Positions 24,762 through 33,043 of a DNA stretch of 64,000 nucleotides are shown one piece after another (positions within the stretch are counted from its first letter, which is position 1; each line of letters opens with the position of its first letter). A model generated the notes under the pieces. It was not told the DNA's origin. It ran no database searches and saw only the letters and a program-made list of their open reading frames with translations. Source of the DNA: Citrobacter sp. On2M (GTDB lineage Bacteria; Pseudomonadota; Gammaproteobacteria; Enterobacterales; Enterobacteriaceae). Position numbers and translations under genes: made by a program. The DNA is taken from contig NZ_WPCV01000004.1 of NCBI RefSeq assembly GCF_018035235.1, forward strand, positions 744,001 to 808,000, in the 5' to 3' direction.

Positions 24762-25001
24762 ATGAAACCTCTTCGCCAACAAAATCGTCCAGTTATCAGC
24801 TATGTTCCGCGCGTGGAGCCCGCGCCGCCAGAGCATGCGGTTAAAATGGATGCGTTTCGTGACGTATGGATACTGCGCGGAAAATATGTCGCTTTTGTCT
24901 TAATGGGGGAGGCATTTCAACGTTCGCCTGCATTTACGGTCCCGGAATCAGCGCAACGTTGGGCTAATCAAATTCGCCAGGAAAATGAACTAAGCGAGTA
25001 A
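24762..25001 (+). CDS. cedA: CedA, cell division activator
   Basis: The 79-residue product (PLRQQNRPVISYVPRVEP, MDAFRDVWILRGKYVAFVLM) matches CedA across its length. CedA is a small double-stranded-DNA-binding protein first found to counter DnaA over-initiation and later reported to contact RNA polymerase. The ATG at 24762 matches the 80-residue E. coli form; a TTG 24 bp upstream could add eight residues. Neither has a strong ribosome site. Confidence 0.9.
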   Translation: MKPLRQQNRPVISYVPRVEPAPPEHAVKMDAFRDVWILRGKYVAFVLMGEAFQRSPAFTVPESAQRWANQIRQENELSE

Positions 25002-25010
25002 TGGATATAA

Positions 25011-25047
25011 AAAAAACCGCCGGAGCATGACACTCCGGCGGTTTTTT
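25011..25047. terminator. Bidirectional terminator between cedA and tcyP
   Basis: AAAAAACCGCCGGAG and CTCCGGCGGTTTTTT form a 15-pair perfect inverted repeat. It provides a T-tract on both strands and serves both convergent genes. Confidence 0.92.
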
Positions 25048-25064
25048 GTTTTCAGCTATCAGGC

Positions 25065-26456
25065 TTAGCGATGCGCCAGTTCAGCGTTATCGTCGCTGTC
25101 CAGAATCGTTTTATCGGTTTGCTTCAGCCATTGGCTGGTCAGCGTACCGGCAGTCATGGAACCGCTTACGTTCAGGGCGGTACGACCCATATCGATCAGT
25201 GGCTCAACAGAGATCAGCAGGGCAACCAGCGTGACCGGCAGACCCATTGCAGGCAGGACGATCAGCGCAGCAAACGTTGCACCGCCTCCTACACCCGCAA
25301 CCCCTGCAGAACTGACCGTCACAATACCTACCAGTGTGGCAATCCACATTGGGTCCAGTGGGTTGATCCCGACGGTCGGTGCGACCATTACTGCCAGCAT
25401 AGCCGGGTACAGACCCGCACAACCGTTCTGACCAATCGTGGCACCAAAAGAGGCGGCAAAGCTGGCGATAGATTCAGGCACGCCCAGACGACGGGTTTGC
25501 GCTTCAACGTTCAGCGGAATTGAGGCTGCGCTGGAACGGCTGGTGAAGGCGAATGTCAGCACCGGCCACACCTTGCGAAAGTATTTCAGCGGACTAACGC
25601 CGTTAATACCCAGCAGGATCCCGTGAACCACGAACATAATTCCCAGACCGAGATAAGAGGCCACGACGAAGCTACCCAGCTTAATGATGTCCTGCAGGTT
25701 GGAACCGGCCACCACTTTGGTCATCAGCGCCAGAACACCGTACGGCGTCAACTGCATCACCAGACGAACCAGCTTCATCACCCAGCTTTGCAGGGTATCG
25801 ATAGCGATCAGGACGCGCTCGCCTTTTGGCGCATCATCTTTCAACAGCTTCAGCGCGGCAACACCGAGGAATGCTGCGAAGATGACCACGCTGATAATCG
25901 ACGTCGGGTTAGCACCGGTCAGATCGGCAAACGGGTTTTTCGGGATAAACGACAGCACCAGCTGCGGAACGCTGAGATCAGCCACTTTGCCAACATAATT
26001 GGTTTCAATAGCGTTCAGACGTGCAGTTTCGGCACCACCTTGTACCAGTCCTTCGGCGGTCAGGCCGAACAGGTTGGTCACCAGAACCCCGACCAGTGCG
26101 GCAATCAGCGTAGTAAACAGCAGCGTGCCGATGGTGAGGAAGCTGATTTTACCTAACTGAGAGGCGTTGTGCAGACGTGCAACGGCGCTGAGAATGGACG
26201 CAAATACCAGCGGCATAACAATCATTTGCAGCAACTGGACATAACCGTTGCCTACAATGTTGAACCACTGTACGGAATCTTTAAGAACCTGGCTGTCGGA
26301 GCCATAAATGGTATGCAGGGCGAGGCCAAACACCACACCCATGACCAGACCGACCAGTACTTTTTTGGCCAGACTCCACTGTTTGTGCCGGGCTTGCGCC
26401 AGCACGAACAGCAACACTATGAACACGATAATGTTCGCGATTAAAGGAAAGTTCAT
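25065..26456 (-). CDS. tcyP: L-cystine:cation symporter TcyP
   Basis: The 463-residue inner-membrane protein of the dicarboxylate/amino acid:cation symporter family imports cystine. The family's serine-rich reentrant motif [12 protein letters not shown] and the [19 protein letters not shown] segment are intact, as are the membrane helices. It corresponds to E. coli YdjN/TcyP, part of the CysB regulon, and is almost identical in sequence. It is monocistronic. Confidence 0.96.
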   Translation of the reverse strand: MNFPLIANIIVFIVLLFVLAQARHKQWSLAKKVLVGLVMGVVFGLALHTIYGSDSQVLKDSVQWFNIVGNGYVQLLQMIVMPLVFASILSAVARLHNASQLGKISFLTIGTLLFTTLIAALVGVLVTNLFGLTAEGLVQGGAETARLNAIETNYVGKVADLSVPQLVLSFIPKNPFADLTGANPTSIISVVIFAAFLGVAALKLLKDDAPKGERVLIAIDTLQSWVMKLVRLVMQLTPYGVLALMTKVVAGSNLQDIIKLGSFVVASYLGLGIMFVVHGILLGINGVSPLKYFRKVWPVLTFAFTSRSSAASIPLNVEAQTRRLGVPESIASFAASFGATIGQNGCAGLYPAMLAVMVAPTVGINPLDPMWIATLVGIVTVSSAGVAGVGGGATFAALIVLPAMGLPVTLVALLISVEPLIDMGRTALNVSGSMTAGTLTSQWLKQTDKTILDSDDNAELAHR

Positions 26457-26591
26457 CCCCGTTCTCCTGATCTTATTATGCGTATCACCGTGTGAAGGTG
26501 ATTCTGTTGGCGCAAGATTAGCAGAACTGTGACATGCCTCTTATATTCAAATGGAATTGTTTATACCAAAAATGACATTTTGGCTGGTTTA

Positions 26592-27179
26592 TTAGTCAAC
26601 CTGGTGCGTTATAAAGCGATTAAACTGCATTTGTAGTGTATTAATCATCTGTGATGACCAGCGTATCGCGCTGTTCTCCTGTACGGTCTGCGGCATCCAG
26701 ATTGCCCACGCGAACAGCGCCATGCACAGAAACCGTTCCAGTTGGTTGCCTTTTTGCGGCACGAGGATGGGCAGACGAAAACGCCAGCGGCAGGGCCAAA
26801 GCAGGGGAACGCCAGCTGGAGTCAGCATGTCAGCCAGAATGTGACTGAGATAACCGAGAACCATACCTTGTAAGGCATCTGCCGGGATTATCCAGGTATC
26901 AGGGACTTTCAGGTAAAACGTGGTCAGTAGGGCAAAAACCGCCAGCAGGCTATGCGTAAATCCGCGATGACCAAATGCCCTGGCAATGGGTTTAGATATC
27001 CACTTCAGACGCTGTCCCAGCAGGGATTTGGGATGATCAATATCCGGCAGCAGGCACGTTAAAATGGCTGAAGGAACAATATGCCACCAGTCACCCTGCG
27101 CAAGAACGGGCGTTAGCTCGGCATTCTTGGCAAATACCGCACAGGCAATAGAAAAAAGAAGGTGACCTTCCGCCGTCAT
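26592..27179 (-). CDS. ydjM: YdjM, SOS-induced inner-membrane hydrolase-like protein
   Basis: The 195-residue product belongs to the YdjM/LexA-binding inner-membrane (DUF457) family. It has the metal-hydrolase-like signature LPDIDHPKS, FGHRGFTHS and YLSHILADMLTPAG, and several hydrophobic segments. The start at 27179 (MTAEGHLLF) matches E. coli and follows GAAGGTCACC-type sequence; the in-frame ATG 12 bp upstream is less likely. A LexA box overlaps the upstream region. Function is unknown. Confidence 0.93.
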   Translation of the reverse strand: MTAEGHLLFSIACAVFAKNAELTPVLAQGDWWHIVPSAILTCLLPDIDHPKSLLGQRLKWISKPIARAFGHRGFTHSLLAVFALLTTFYLKVPDTWIIPADALQGMVLGYLSHILADMLTPAGVPLLWPCRWRFRLPILVPQKGNQLERFLCMALFAWAIWMPQTVQENSAIRWSSQMINTLQMQFNRFITHQVD

Positions 27180-27193
27180 GATAAAACCCAATA

Positions 27194-27213
27194 AACTGTC
27201 GATTCATACAGTA
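27194..27213 (-). promoter_or_regulatory. LexA box of ydjM
   Basis: AACTGTCGATTCATACAGTA has the full CTGT-N8-ACAG core. A second, degenerate box at 27212-27231 keeps only the ACAGTA half. E. coli ydjM is known to have tandem LexA sites, so the second one may have decayed here. Confidence 0.85.
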
Positions 27214-27274
27214 TAGGGGTTTTATACAGTAGGCGGAAGAGGTGACGTTGTAACCCTTTGTCACAAGTGTGTCT

Positions 27275-28033
27275 TTACCGCGCCAACCACCCGCCATCTA
27301 CGGCCAGCGTATGGCCGTGAATATAGTCAGAGGCAGAGCTAGCGAGGAAAACGACCGGGCCTTTCAGGTCATCAGGCGTGCCCCAGCGTTCGGCGGGGAT
27401 ACGATTGACAATCTCCTGATTACGCTCGCTGTCTTCGCGTAGTTGCTGGGTGTTATTAGTCGCCATATAGCCGGGCGCGATGGCGTTGACATTAATTCCC
27501 AGAGCCGCCCATTCGTTAGCCAGCTGGCGGGTGATACCCAGAACGCCGCTTTTGGATGCGGTATAGGAAGGCACGCGGATACCACCCTGAAAAGAGAGCA
27601 TTGAGGCAATGTTAATGATTTTTCCGCCGTTGCCCTGAGCCAGAAACTGGCGCGCCGTGGCCTGTGACAAAAAGAAAACGGATTTAAGGTTCAGGTTCAA
27701 TACGTCATCCCAATCCTTTTCGCTGAAGTCCAGCGCATCCTGACGACGTATGGTTCCCGCATTGTTGACCAGAATATCGACCCGGCCAAACGTTGACACT
27801 GTTTGCGTGACGATGCTGGTGATCGTTTCCTGTTGACTGAGGTCGGCCTGAATTGCCATAAAACGTCGACCGATCGCGTTAATCTTCTCTGCGGTTTCAT
27901 GCGGTATTTTGCGATTCACGCCGACCACATCGCAGCCTGCTTCGGCCAGCGCTACAGCCATACCCTGCCCAAGGCCGGTATCACACCCGGTGACGATGGC
28001 GACTTTACCCTCGAGACGAAAAGCATTCTGCAT
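27275..28033 (-). CDS. KduD-like short-chain dehydrogenase
   Basis: The 252-residue SDR enzyme has the Rossmann motif TGCDTGLGQG, the NNAG motif, catalytic Ser in IASMLSFQGG and YTASK. It is closely related to KduD (2-dehydro-3-deoxy-D-gluconate 5-dehydrogenase), sharing PGYMATNNTQQLR and the C-terminus VDGGWLAR. No kduI or pectin-type genes adjoin it, so the substrate may differ. ATG 28033 is preferred over GTG 28042 because GGGGTGG lies just upstream of it. It is upstream of ydjM on the same strand; E. coli K-12 has no such gene here as far as I recall. Confidence 0.85.
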   Translation of the reverse strand: MQNAFRLEGKVAIVTGCDTGLGQGMAVALAEAGCDVVGVNRKIPHETAEKINAIGRRFMAIQADLSQQETITSIVTQTVSTFGRVDILVNNAGTIRRQDALDFSEKDWDDVLNLNLKSVFFLSQATARQFLAQGNGGKIINIASMLSFQGGIRVPSYTASKSGVLGITRQLANEWAALGINVNAIAPGYMATNNTQQLREDSERNQEIVNRIPAERWGTPDDLKGPVVFLASSASDYIHGHTLAVDGGWLAR

Positions 28034-28127
28034 TATGTCCACCCCAACTATTTATGTCATCAACGCTTACGATAGGGGAAGAATAGGAGAGGTTAAACAG
28101 AAATACAATTAAAATGAAACGGTGTTT

Positions 28128-28157
28128 TAAAATAAGCGGGCAATGCGATCATTGCCC
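28128..28157 (-). terminator. Terminator of hxpB
   Basis: GGGCAATG and CATTGCCC around four bases form a perfect stem. On the minus strand it is followed by GCTTATTTT, and it lies 9 bp after the hxpB stop. Confidence 0.7.
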
Positions 28158-28166
28158 CTGGCAGGA

Positions 28167-28835
28167 TTAGCCGCGCAGATCTGCGACAGTCAGTTCGGTG
28201 AGCGAGGTCAGCTTAACGTCGGCAAGAACGAAGCGGGGATCGTGCTGATTTTCATGCGCAGGTACTACGATGGAACGCATGCGGGCGGCTTTCGAAGCAA
28301 TCATACCGTTCACCGAGTCTTCCAGCGCGACGCAGTTTAAAGGGTCAATGCCCAGTTTTGTGGCGCAATCGAGATAAACCTGCGGGTGTGGTTTGCTGTA
28401 GGGCAGTTTTTCCGCAGAAGCCAGTGCGTCGAAGCTGCTGCGCAGATCAAACATGGTCAACACTTTTTCCAGCATATGCAGCGGCGAAGCGGATGCCAGA
28501 CCTACTTTGATTCCCTGTGATTTGCATAACGCCACGGCTTCGCGCACCCCTGGCAGCAGCGGCTTCGTTTCTTCAACCAGCGCAATTGCGCGGTATATGA
28601 TGCGCTCGGTGACTTCCTGGCGTGAAGGTCCGTTCCACGGTTGCTGCGTAAACCACAAATCAACCACCATGTCGATGCGTAAGCCCAGGGTATCGGGAAG
28701 TTCATGGCGGCGGGAGATATCAACGCCTAAACTTGCTATCACATCCAGTTCGGCCTGATCCCAGAGCGGTTCAGAATCGACCAGTAATCCATCCATATCG
28801 AAAATTGCAGCAAGAATTTGACGCGGGGTTGACAT
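28167..28835 (-). CDS. hxpB: Hexitol phosphatase B (HAD superfamily)
   Basis: The 222-residue phosphatase (formerly YniC) removes phosphate from sugar phosphates such as 2-deoxyglucose 6-phosphate and hexitol phosphates. HAD motif I is FDMDGLLVDSEP, motif II is in GLASASPLHM, the lysine motif is in YSKPHPQVY, and motif IV is ALEDSVNGM. A strong AAGGAGAGG site precedes the ATG. It is divergent from yniB. Confidence 0.95.
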   Translation of the reverse strand: MSTPRQILAAIFDMDGLLVDSEPLWDQAELDVIASLGVDISRRHELPDTLGLRIDMVVDLWFTQQPWNGPSRQEVTERIIYRAIALVEETKPLLPGVREAVALCKSQGIKVGLASASPLHMLEKVLTMFDLRSSFDALASAEKLPYSKPHPQVYLDCATKLGIDPLNCVALEDSVNGMIASKAARMRSIVVPAHENQHDPRFVLADVKLTSLTELTVADLRG

Positions 28836-29002
28836 TACAACCTCTCCTTTACGGTAATAAAAGGGATTAAGAGCCCGTCTGGACAGGCTTTGGGCGTTTA
28901 TTATGGCTAATTCAACAGTATACTGCCTTTAAAGATCAGGCGAAAATGGTTATCAACGGGTAAACTTAGGCCAAAATGACACGTCTTTATCAAGGGGAAC
29001 TC

Positions 29003-29539
29003 ATGACGTATCAACAAGCTGGACGCATTGCTGTCTTGAAAAGGCTGGTGGGATGGGTAATTTTCATTCCCGCGCTGATTTCAACACTGGTTTCAGTACT
29101 GAAGTTTATGTATGCGCACAGCGAAAAGCAGGAGGGAATTAACGCGGTCATGCTCGATTTTGCCCATGTAATGATCGATATGATGCGGGTTAACACCCCT
29201 TTTCTTAACGTGTTTTGGTATAACTCGCCGACGCCCGATTTTCAAAGTGGACTGAATCTCGTCTTTTGGCTGATTTTCATCCTGATTTTTATCGGTCTGG
29301 CGTTGCAGGATTCAGGCGCCAGGATGAGCCGTCAGGCGCGTTTTTTACGCGAGGGCGTTCAGGATCAACTGATTCTGGAACAGGCAAAAGGCAGTGAAGG
29401 GTTAACGCGAGAGCAGCTTGAGTCGCGTATTGTGGTTCCGCACCATACGATCTTTTTACAAATTTTCCCGCTGTATATTTTGCCGGTGATCGTTATCGTG
29501 ATCGGCTACTTCTTCTTTTCATTGTTGGGCTTTCTGTAA
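29003..29539 (+). CDS. yniB: YniB, inner-membrane protein of unknown function
   Basis: The 178-residue protein has membrane segments at about residues 20-40, 80-100 and 150-175 (IFLQIFPLYILPVIVIVIGY). A cytoplasmic helical part contains SRQARFLREGVQDQLILEQ. It matches E. coli YniB in length. ATG 29003 is used because AAGGGGAA lies just upstream; an ATG 27 bp earlier has no such site. No function is known. Confidence 0.92.
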   Translation: MTYQQAGRIAVLKRLVGWVIFIPALISTLVSVLKFMYAHSEKQEGINAVMLDFAHVMIDMMRVNTPFLNVFWYNSPTPDFQSGLNLVFWLIFILIFIGLALQDSGARMSRQARFLREGVQDQLILEQAKGSEGLTREQLESRIVVPHHTIFLQIFPLYILPVIVIVIGYFFFSLLGFL

Positions 29540-29550
29540 GTGCTGCACGT

Positions 29551-29584
29551 TCAGGCCTGTCGCATTTTGAACCGCCAGGCCTGA
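29551..29584. repeat. REP-like inverted repeat between yniB and yniA
   Basis: TCAGGCCTG and CAGGCCTGA flank a spacer, followed by TAAGCG, which resembles a single REP/PU unit. It sits between convergent genes, the usual location. Confidence 0.7.
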
Positions 29585-29592
29585 TAAGCGTG

Positions 29593-30453
29593 CTAAGCTG
29601 CCAGTAATCTGTCCAGTGCCTTCTGCGCCACAACCAGATGCTGCCCCCCAAACAGAATTGCCCGATTCAACAGCGTATAGAGCTGATAGACAGGTTGTCT
29701 GTCGAGAAAATCTAATGGTAACGGCGACACAGACTGATAACCGTCATAAATTTGCGGCGGCTGATCGGTGTGTAACGGTAGCATTGCCAGATCGCACTCC
29801 CGGTCTCCCCAGTAGCAGGCAGGGTCAAAGATATAGGGACCGTTCGGGCCGAGGGCACAGTTTCCTGACCACAAATCACCGTGCAGGAGAGACGGCTGCG
29901 GCTGATGTGAAGACAGACGCTGCTGAACATGCTCGACAATGGCGTCGATATTGCCAAACGCAATGCCTTTTTCCGCGGCGAGCTCCAGTTGCCAGCCAAT
30001 ACGCTGCTCGGCAAAAAAGGTCGACCAGCGACGTTGCCAGGTATTAGGTTGCGGCGTGGTTGAGAGCGCATTATCGAAGTCGAGCCCGAACTGAGGCTGA
30101 TCGCTCCATTCATGCAAATGCGCAAGCTGTTGACCGAGGATAAAGGCGTTGTGTGCATCAAGCGGGCGGGGAGGGAGGAAATCCATCACCAGAAAGCTGT
30201 AATCTCTGTCTGCACCTACCGCCCAAACTTTCGGCACAGATACGGTTTGACTGCGTGAAAGTAGCTCCAGCTGATCGGCTTCCGCCGTAAAGCCGGTTAA
30301 CAGCTCTCTTTCATCGCATTTGACGAAAAAATCGCGCCCCGCATAGCGTAAATGCCATGCGGCGTGGATCTCTCCGCCGGGCAGTTCGTTACGCAGTTCG
30401 ATTTCGCCTTCACCTAATTGCTCGCTTAAAAGACGACTGATAGCCTGCCACAT
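29593..30453 (-). CDS. yniA: YniA, fructosamine-kinase-family protein
   Basis: The 286-residue protein belongs to the fructosamine/ribulosamine 3-kinase family, which phosphorylates glycated proteins or amines so they deglycate. The kinase-like motifs LLHGDLWSGN (catalytic Asp and Asn) and FDPACYWGDRECDLAM (metal Asp) are intact. The start at 30453 gives the E. coli length and N-terminus MWQAISRLLSEQ; the ATGGGGAGAG ahead contains the ribosome site. Confidence 0.93.
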   Translation of the reverse strand: MWQAISRLLSEQLGEGEIELRNELPGGEIHAAWHLRYAGRDFFVKCDERELLTGFTAEADQLELLSRSQTVSVPKVWAVGADRDYSFLVMDFLPPRPLDAHNAFILGQQLAHLHEWSDQPQFGLDFDNALSTTPQPNTWQRRWSTFFAEQRIGWQLELAAEKGIAFGNIDAIVEHVQQRLSSHQPQPSLLHGDLWSGNCALGPNGPYIFDPACYWGDRECDLAMLPLHTDQPPQIYDGYQSVSPLPLDFLDRQPVYQLYTLLNRAILFGGQHLVVAQKALDRLLAA

Positions 30454-30683
30454 GATGTCTCTCCCCATGTTGTCTGCCAGATCATAAGGTTAGCGCAAGA
30501 ATGCGGTTAAAAAACACGAACTGACGCACACCACGGACGCGTCATCGCTGGAAAGGCACTTAATGTTTGTCGTTCTTCCTAACCTCGCATTGCTGTGAAG
30601 ACGTCCGGTTGCTCGTGATTCACTGCTTTGTAATCACGTGACTTTTTATCATAGACGTATAACACTAGCGCCGACAGTTTTAC

Positions 30684-30717
30684 GGGAAAATCTTCCTTTA
30701 ACCTAACACAAGGGAAG
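30684..30717 (-). terminator. Probable pfkB terminator
   Basis: On the minus strand CTTCCCTT pairs with AAAGGAAG across ten bases and is followed by ATTTT. It lies just after the pfkB stop. Between it and yniA there is another stem (CGTGATT/AATCACG, 30614-30638) but no gene; E. coli ydiZ is absent here. Confidence 0.5.
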
Positions 30718-30720
30718 GTC

Positions 30721-31653
30721 TCATTGCTGAGCAAGGTATGCGTATATTTTCTTCGTATCGTCTAAAGCACACAGGCGCGTCCCCTGGTTCAGGGTTGCGG
30801 CGCTACCGGCTGCGACACCGTAGCGAACAATATCTTCAAAAGGTGCGTTTTCAGCCAGTTTAAGCGTCATGGCCCCGACCATACTGTCGCCTGCGCCCAC
30901 AGTACTTTGGCTTTTCACCGGCGGCGGAACCACCTGGACGCAGGTTTCACGATCAACGCCCAGCGCCCCCTGTGGGCCAAGCGAGACCACAACGCGATGT
31001 GCTTTACCGCTTTGCACGATTTCCTGTGCGGCTTTACGCACATCATCGGGTTGGGTAAGCTCGCGGTTTACCAGCGCGCTCAGCTCTTTGAGGTTGGGTT
31101 TGACCAGTTCGATATTGCCGATAGCCAACGCTGCTGCAAGCGCTTCGCCAGAACTATCGACGATGCAGCGAATTCCCTGTTTTTGCGCCGTGCTAATGAG
31201 CCGGGTCAGCTTCTCAAGCTGTACCCCTGGCGGCAAACTGCCGCTAATAACCAGCAGCGCGCCAGACTCAATTTCCAGCACTTGATCCTGAAGCTGACAG
31301 AACTCAGCATCGGTCAACGCAGCGCCGGGCATGACAAAGCGATACTGTTCGCCGCTGGACTCAACATGGACATGGAGATTTTGTCGGGTCCAGTCTTTGG
31401 CCTCGACGGTGGATACGGGAACATTTTCGTCGGCAAGCAATGCGACGAGATGCTCTCCAGTGGCGCCCCCCGCGGGGAAGATGGCCGTGGCGGTTCCTCC
31501 AAGATGGGCAATTGCGCGAGCGACATTGATGCCGCCACCACCGGGCTCAAAAACCGGCGAGGTACAGCGAAGCTTACCTTCCGGGTAGATTTGTGGGGTT
31601 ATTGTTGCGCTATCGAGAGAGGGCGCAAGTGTTAACGTATAGATACGTACCAT
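30721..31653 (-). CDS. pfkB: 6-phosphofructokinase II
   Basis: The 310-residue ribokinase-family kinase phosphorylates fructose 6-phosphate. It is the minor isozyme, unrelated to PfkA. The sugar-binding GGGGINVARAIAHLGG and the C-terminal signature STVGAGDSMVGAMT, which contains the catalytic base Asp, are conserved. It matches E. coli PfkB (309 residues) closely. An AGGAGG site precedes the ATG. Confidence 0.96.
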   Translation of the reverse strand: MVRIYTLTLAPSLDSATITPQIYPEGKLRCTSPVFEPGGGGINVARAIAHLGGTATAIFPAGGATGEHLVALLADENVPVSTVEAKDWTRQNLHVHVESSGEQYRFVMPGAALTDAEFCQLQDQVLEIESGALLVISGSLPPGVQLEKLTRLISTAQKQGIRCIVDSSGEALAAALAIGNIELVKPNLKELSALVNRELTQPDDVRKAAQEIVQSGKAHRVVVSLGPQGALGVDRETCVQVVPPPVKSQSTVGAGDSMVGAMTLKLAENAPFEDIVRYGVAAGSAATLNQGTRLCALDDTKKIYAYLAQQ

Positions 31654-31819
31654 CTTTACCTCCTGTTAGGCTTTCCTCAGTCTGGCACTTAACCTTTCGA
31701 AAGTGAAGTAATTAACAACATGATTTTTCGTGTCTTTATTTAAAACATTTGCGTTAAAGATATATAAATAAAAAAACGGTTTAGGAAGGCTCTTATTCAA
31801 AAAATGAAATAAGAATTTA

Positions 31820-31848
31820 TTGCTATGTTATTCGAGTCTTTTTATAAT
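31820..31848 (+). promoter_or_regulatory. Predicted promoter of the ydiY leader
   Basis: TTGCTA and a perfect TATAAT are separated by 17 bp, which puts a start near 31855. Both hexamers and the spacing are typical of sigma-70. It is read directly from the sequence and is untested. Confidence 0.6.
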
Positions 31849-31884
31849 TTGTTACCTTTCAAGGGTCTCTTGTCATTGATCCAT

Positions 31885-31944
31885 ATGAAAGTTTCCGAGA
31901 CCGTAATGGTCTCTTTTTTTGTTGTACGGACTCTTAATAAATGA
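31885..31944 (+). CDS. Possible 19-residue leader peptide coupled to ydiY
   Basis: An ATG opens 19 codons (MKVSETVMVSFFVVRTLNK) that run through the terminator hairpin. The ORF ends with TGA overlapping the ydiY ATG (ATGA). No clear ribosome site precedes it. If translated, it would disrupt the hairpin and deliver ribosomes to ydiY, whose own ribosome site is weak. It could equally be chance. Confidence 0.3.
   Translation: MKVSETVMVSFFVVRTLNK
31897..31921 (+). terminator. Terminator hairpin in the ydiY leader
   Basis: GAGACC and GGTCTC around GTAAT are followed by eight T, and it ends 20 bp before the ydiY start. An earlier GGTCTC (31864-31869) can pair with the same GAGACC, so an alternative antiterminator-like fold exists. 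With the promoter at 31820-31848 it predicts a transcript of about 67 nt. Confidence 0.75.
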
Positions 31945-32699
31945 AGCTTTTGAAGACAGTGCCCGCAGCATTACTGCTGACGGGGGGCCTGCTTGCGTCA
32001 ATGCATGCTGTTGCCGATGATTCCGTTTTTACTGTCATGGATGACCCTTCCAGCGCGAAAAAACCCTTTGAAGGTAACCTGAACGCGGGATATCTCGCCC
32101 AGTCAGGCAACACAAAAAGTTCCTCCTTAACGGCAGACACCACCATGACCTGGTATGGTGAATCCACGGCGTGGTCTTTGTGGGGAAATGCCAGTAATAC
32201 CTCTTCGAATGATGAGCGTTCCTCGGAGAAATATGCCGTAGGTGGCCGTAGTCGCTACAACATGACCGACTATGACTATCTCTTTGGGCAGGCAAGCTGG
32301 TTGACCGACCGTTACAACGGCTATCGTGAGCGCGATGTGCTGACCGCAGGTTATGGTCGTCAGTTCCTCAACGGACCAGTACACAGTTTCCGTTTTGAAT
32401 TCGGTCCTGGCGTGCGCTATGACGAGCATACGGATGGCACCACTGAAACGCAGCCGCTGGGTTATGCGTCAGGAGCTTATGCGTGGCAGATGACTGACAA
32501 TACTAAGTTTACACAAGGTGTGTCGGTATTTGGTGCTGATGATACAACACTCAACTCTGAAACGGCGTTGAACGTTGCTATCAACGAACACTTTGGGTTG
32601 AAAGTGGCTTACAACGTCACCTGGAACTCTGAACCACCGGCAACAGCGCCGGAACATACCGATCGCCGTACGACTGTTTCACTCGGCTATCGTATGTAA
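31941..32699 (+). CDS. ydiY: YdiY, DUF481 outer-membrane protein
   Basis: The 252-residue precursor has a signal peptide (MKLLKTVPAALLLTGGLLAS, cut near HAVADD). The body is a beta-strand-rich DUF481 barrel-type domain with repeated aromatic strands (FEGNLNAGYLAQSGNTKSSS, SFRFEFGPGVRYDE) and a C-terminal aromatic-rich SLGYRM. E. coli YdiY is acid-inducible with no known function. It starts immediately downstream of an intrinsic terminator, so expression seems to depend on readthrough. Confidence 0.92.
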   Translation: MKLLKTVPAALLLTGGLLASMHAVADDSVFTVMDDPSSAKKPFEGNLNAGYLAQSGNTKSSSLTADTTMTWYGESTAWSLWGNASNTSSNDERSSEKYAVGGRSRYNMTDYDYLFGQASWLTDRYNGYRERDVLTAGYGRQFLNGPVHSFRFEFGPGVRYDEHTDGTTETQPLGYASGAYAWQMTDNTKFTQGVSVFGADDTTLNSETALNVAINEHFGLKVAYNVTWNSEPPATAPEHTDRRTTVSLGYRM

Positions 32700-32706
32700 T
32701 GACAAA

Positions 32707-32735
32707 CCGGGTCAAATAATTGGCCCGGCTTTTAT
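32707..32735 (+). terminator. ydiY terminator
   Basis: CCGGG and CCCGG enclose an inner partial stem (CAAAT/ATTGG) and are followed by CTTTTAT, 8 bp after the ydiY stop. Confidence 0.65.
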
Positions 32736-32864
32736 CTATTAACGTTAAGTTAATTTAATAGTTAATCTGTGTTTTATTTTTAATACTTATCAATAACGCG
32801 CTATTTTTTAGACGAATTCGATTTAGTTGATAAATACAATGGAACCAGAACAGCGACCAGTATT

Positions 32865-32972
32865 TTAACCCCAGATCATCGCTGCCCAACGCAGTATCAG
32901 CATTGCTGCACAAATAACCAGCAGGATCACCACCATCTTCCAGTGTTTCTTCGCAAAGCGGTTTTTTGGCAT
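32865..32972 (-). CDS. yniD: YniD, 35-residue membrane protein
   Basis: A 35-codon ORF encodes MPKNRFAKKHWKMVVILL followed by a hydrophobic run to a C-terminal RWAAMIWG. It matches the verified E. coli small protein YniD in length and nearly all residues. There is a basic N-terminus and one membrane helix, and an AGGAAA site lies eight bases before the ATG. Function is unknown. It is easily missed because of its size. Confidence 0.88.
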   Translation of the reverse strand: MPKNRFAKKHWKMVVILLVICAAMLILRWAAMIWG

Positions 32973-33043
32973 TGTTTTTTCCTGCTCTGGTTAAATGACT
33001 TTCTGTAAGTGTAACAAAGACGTCAGGGTGTCAGTGAATTGAT

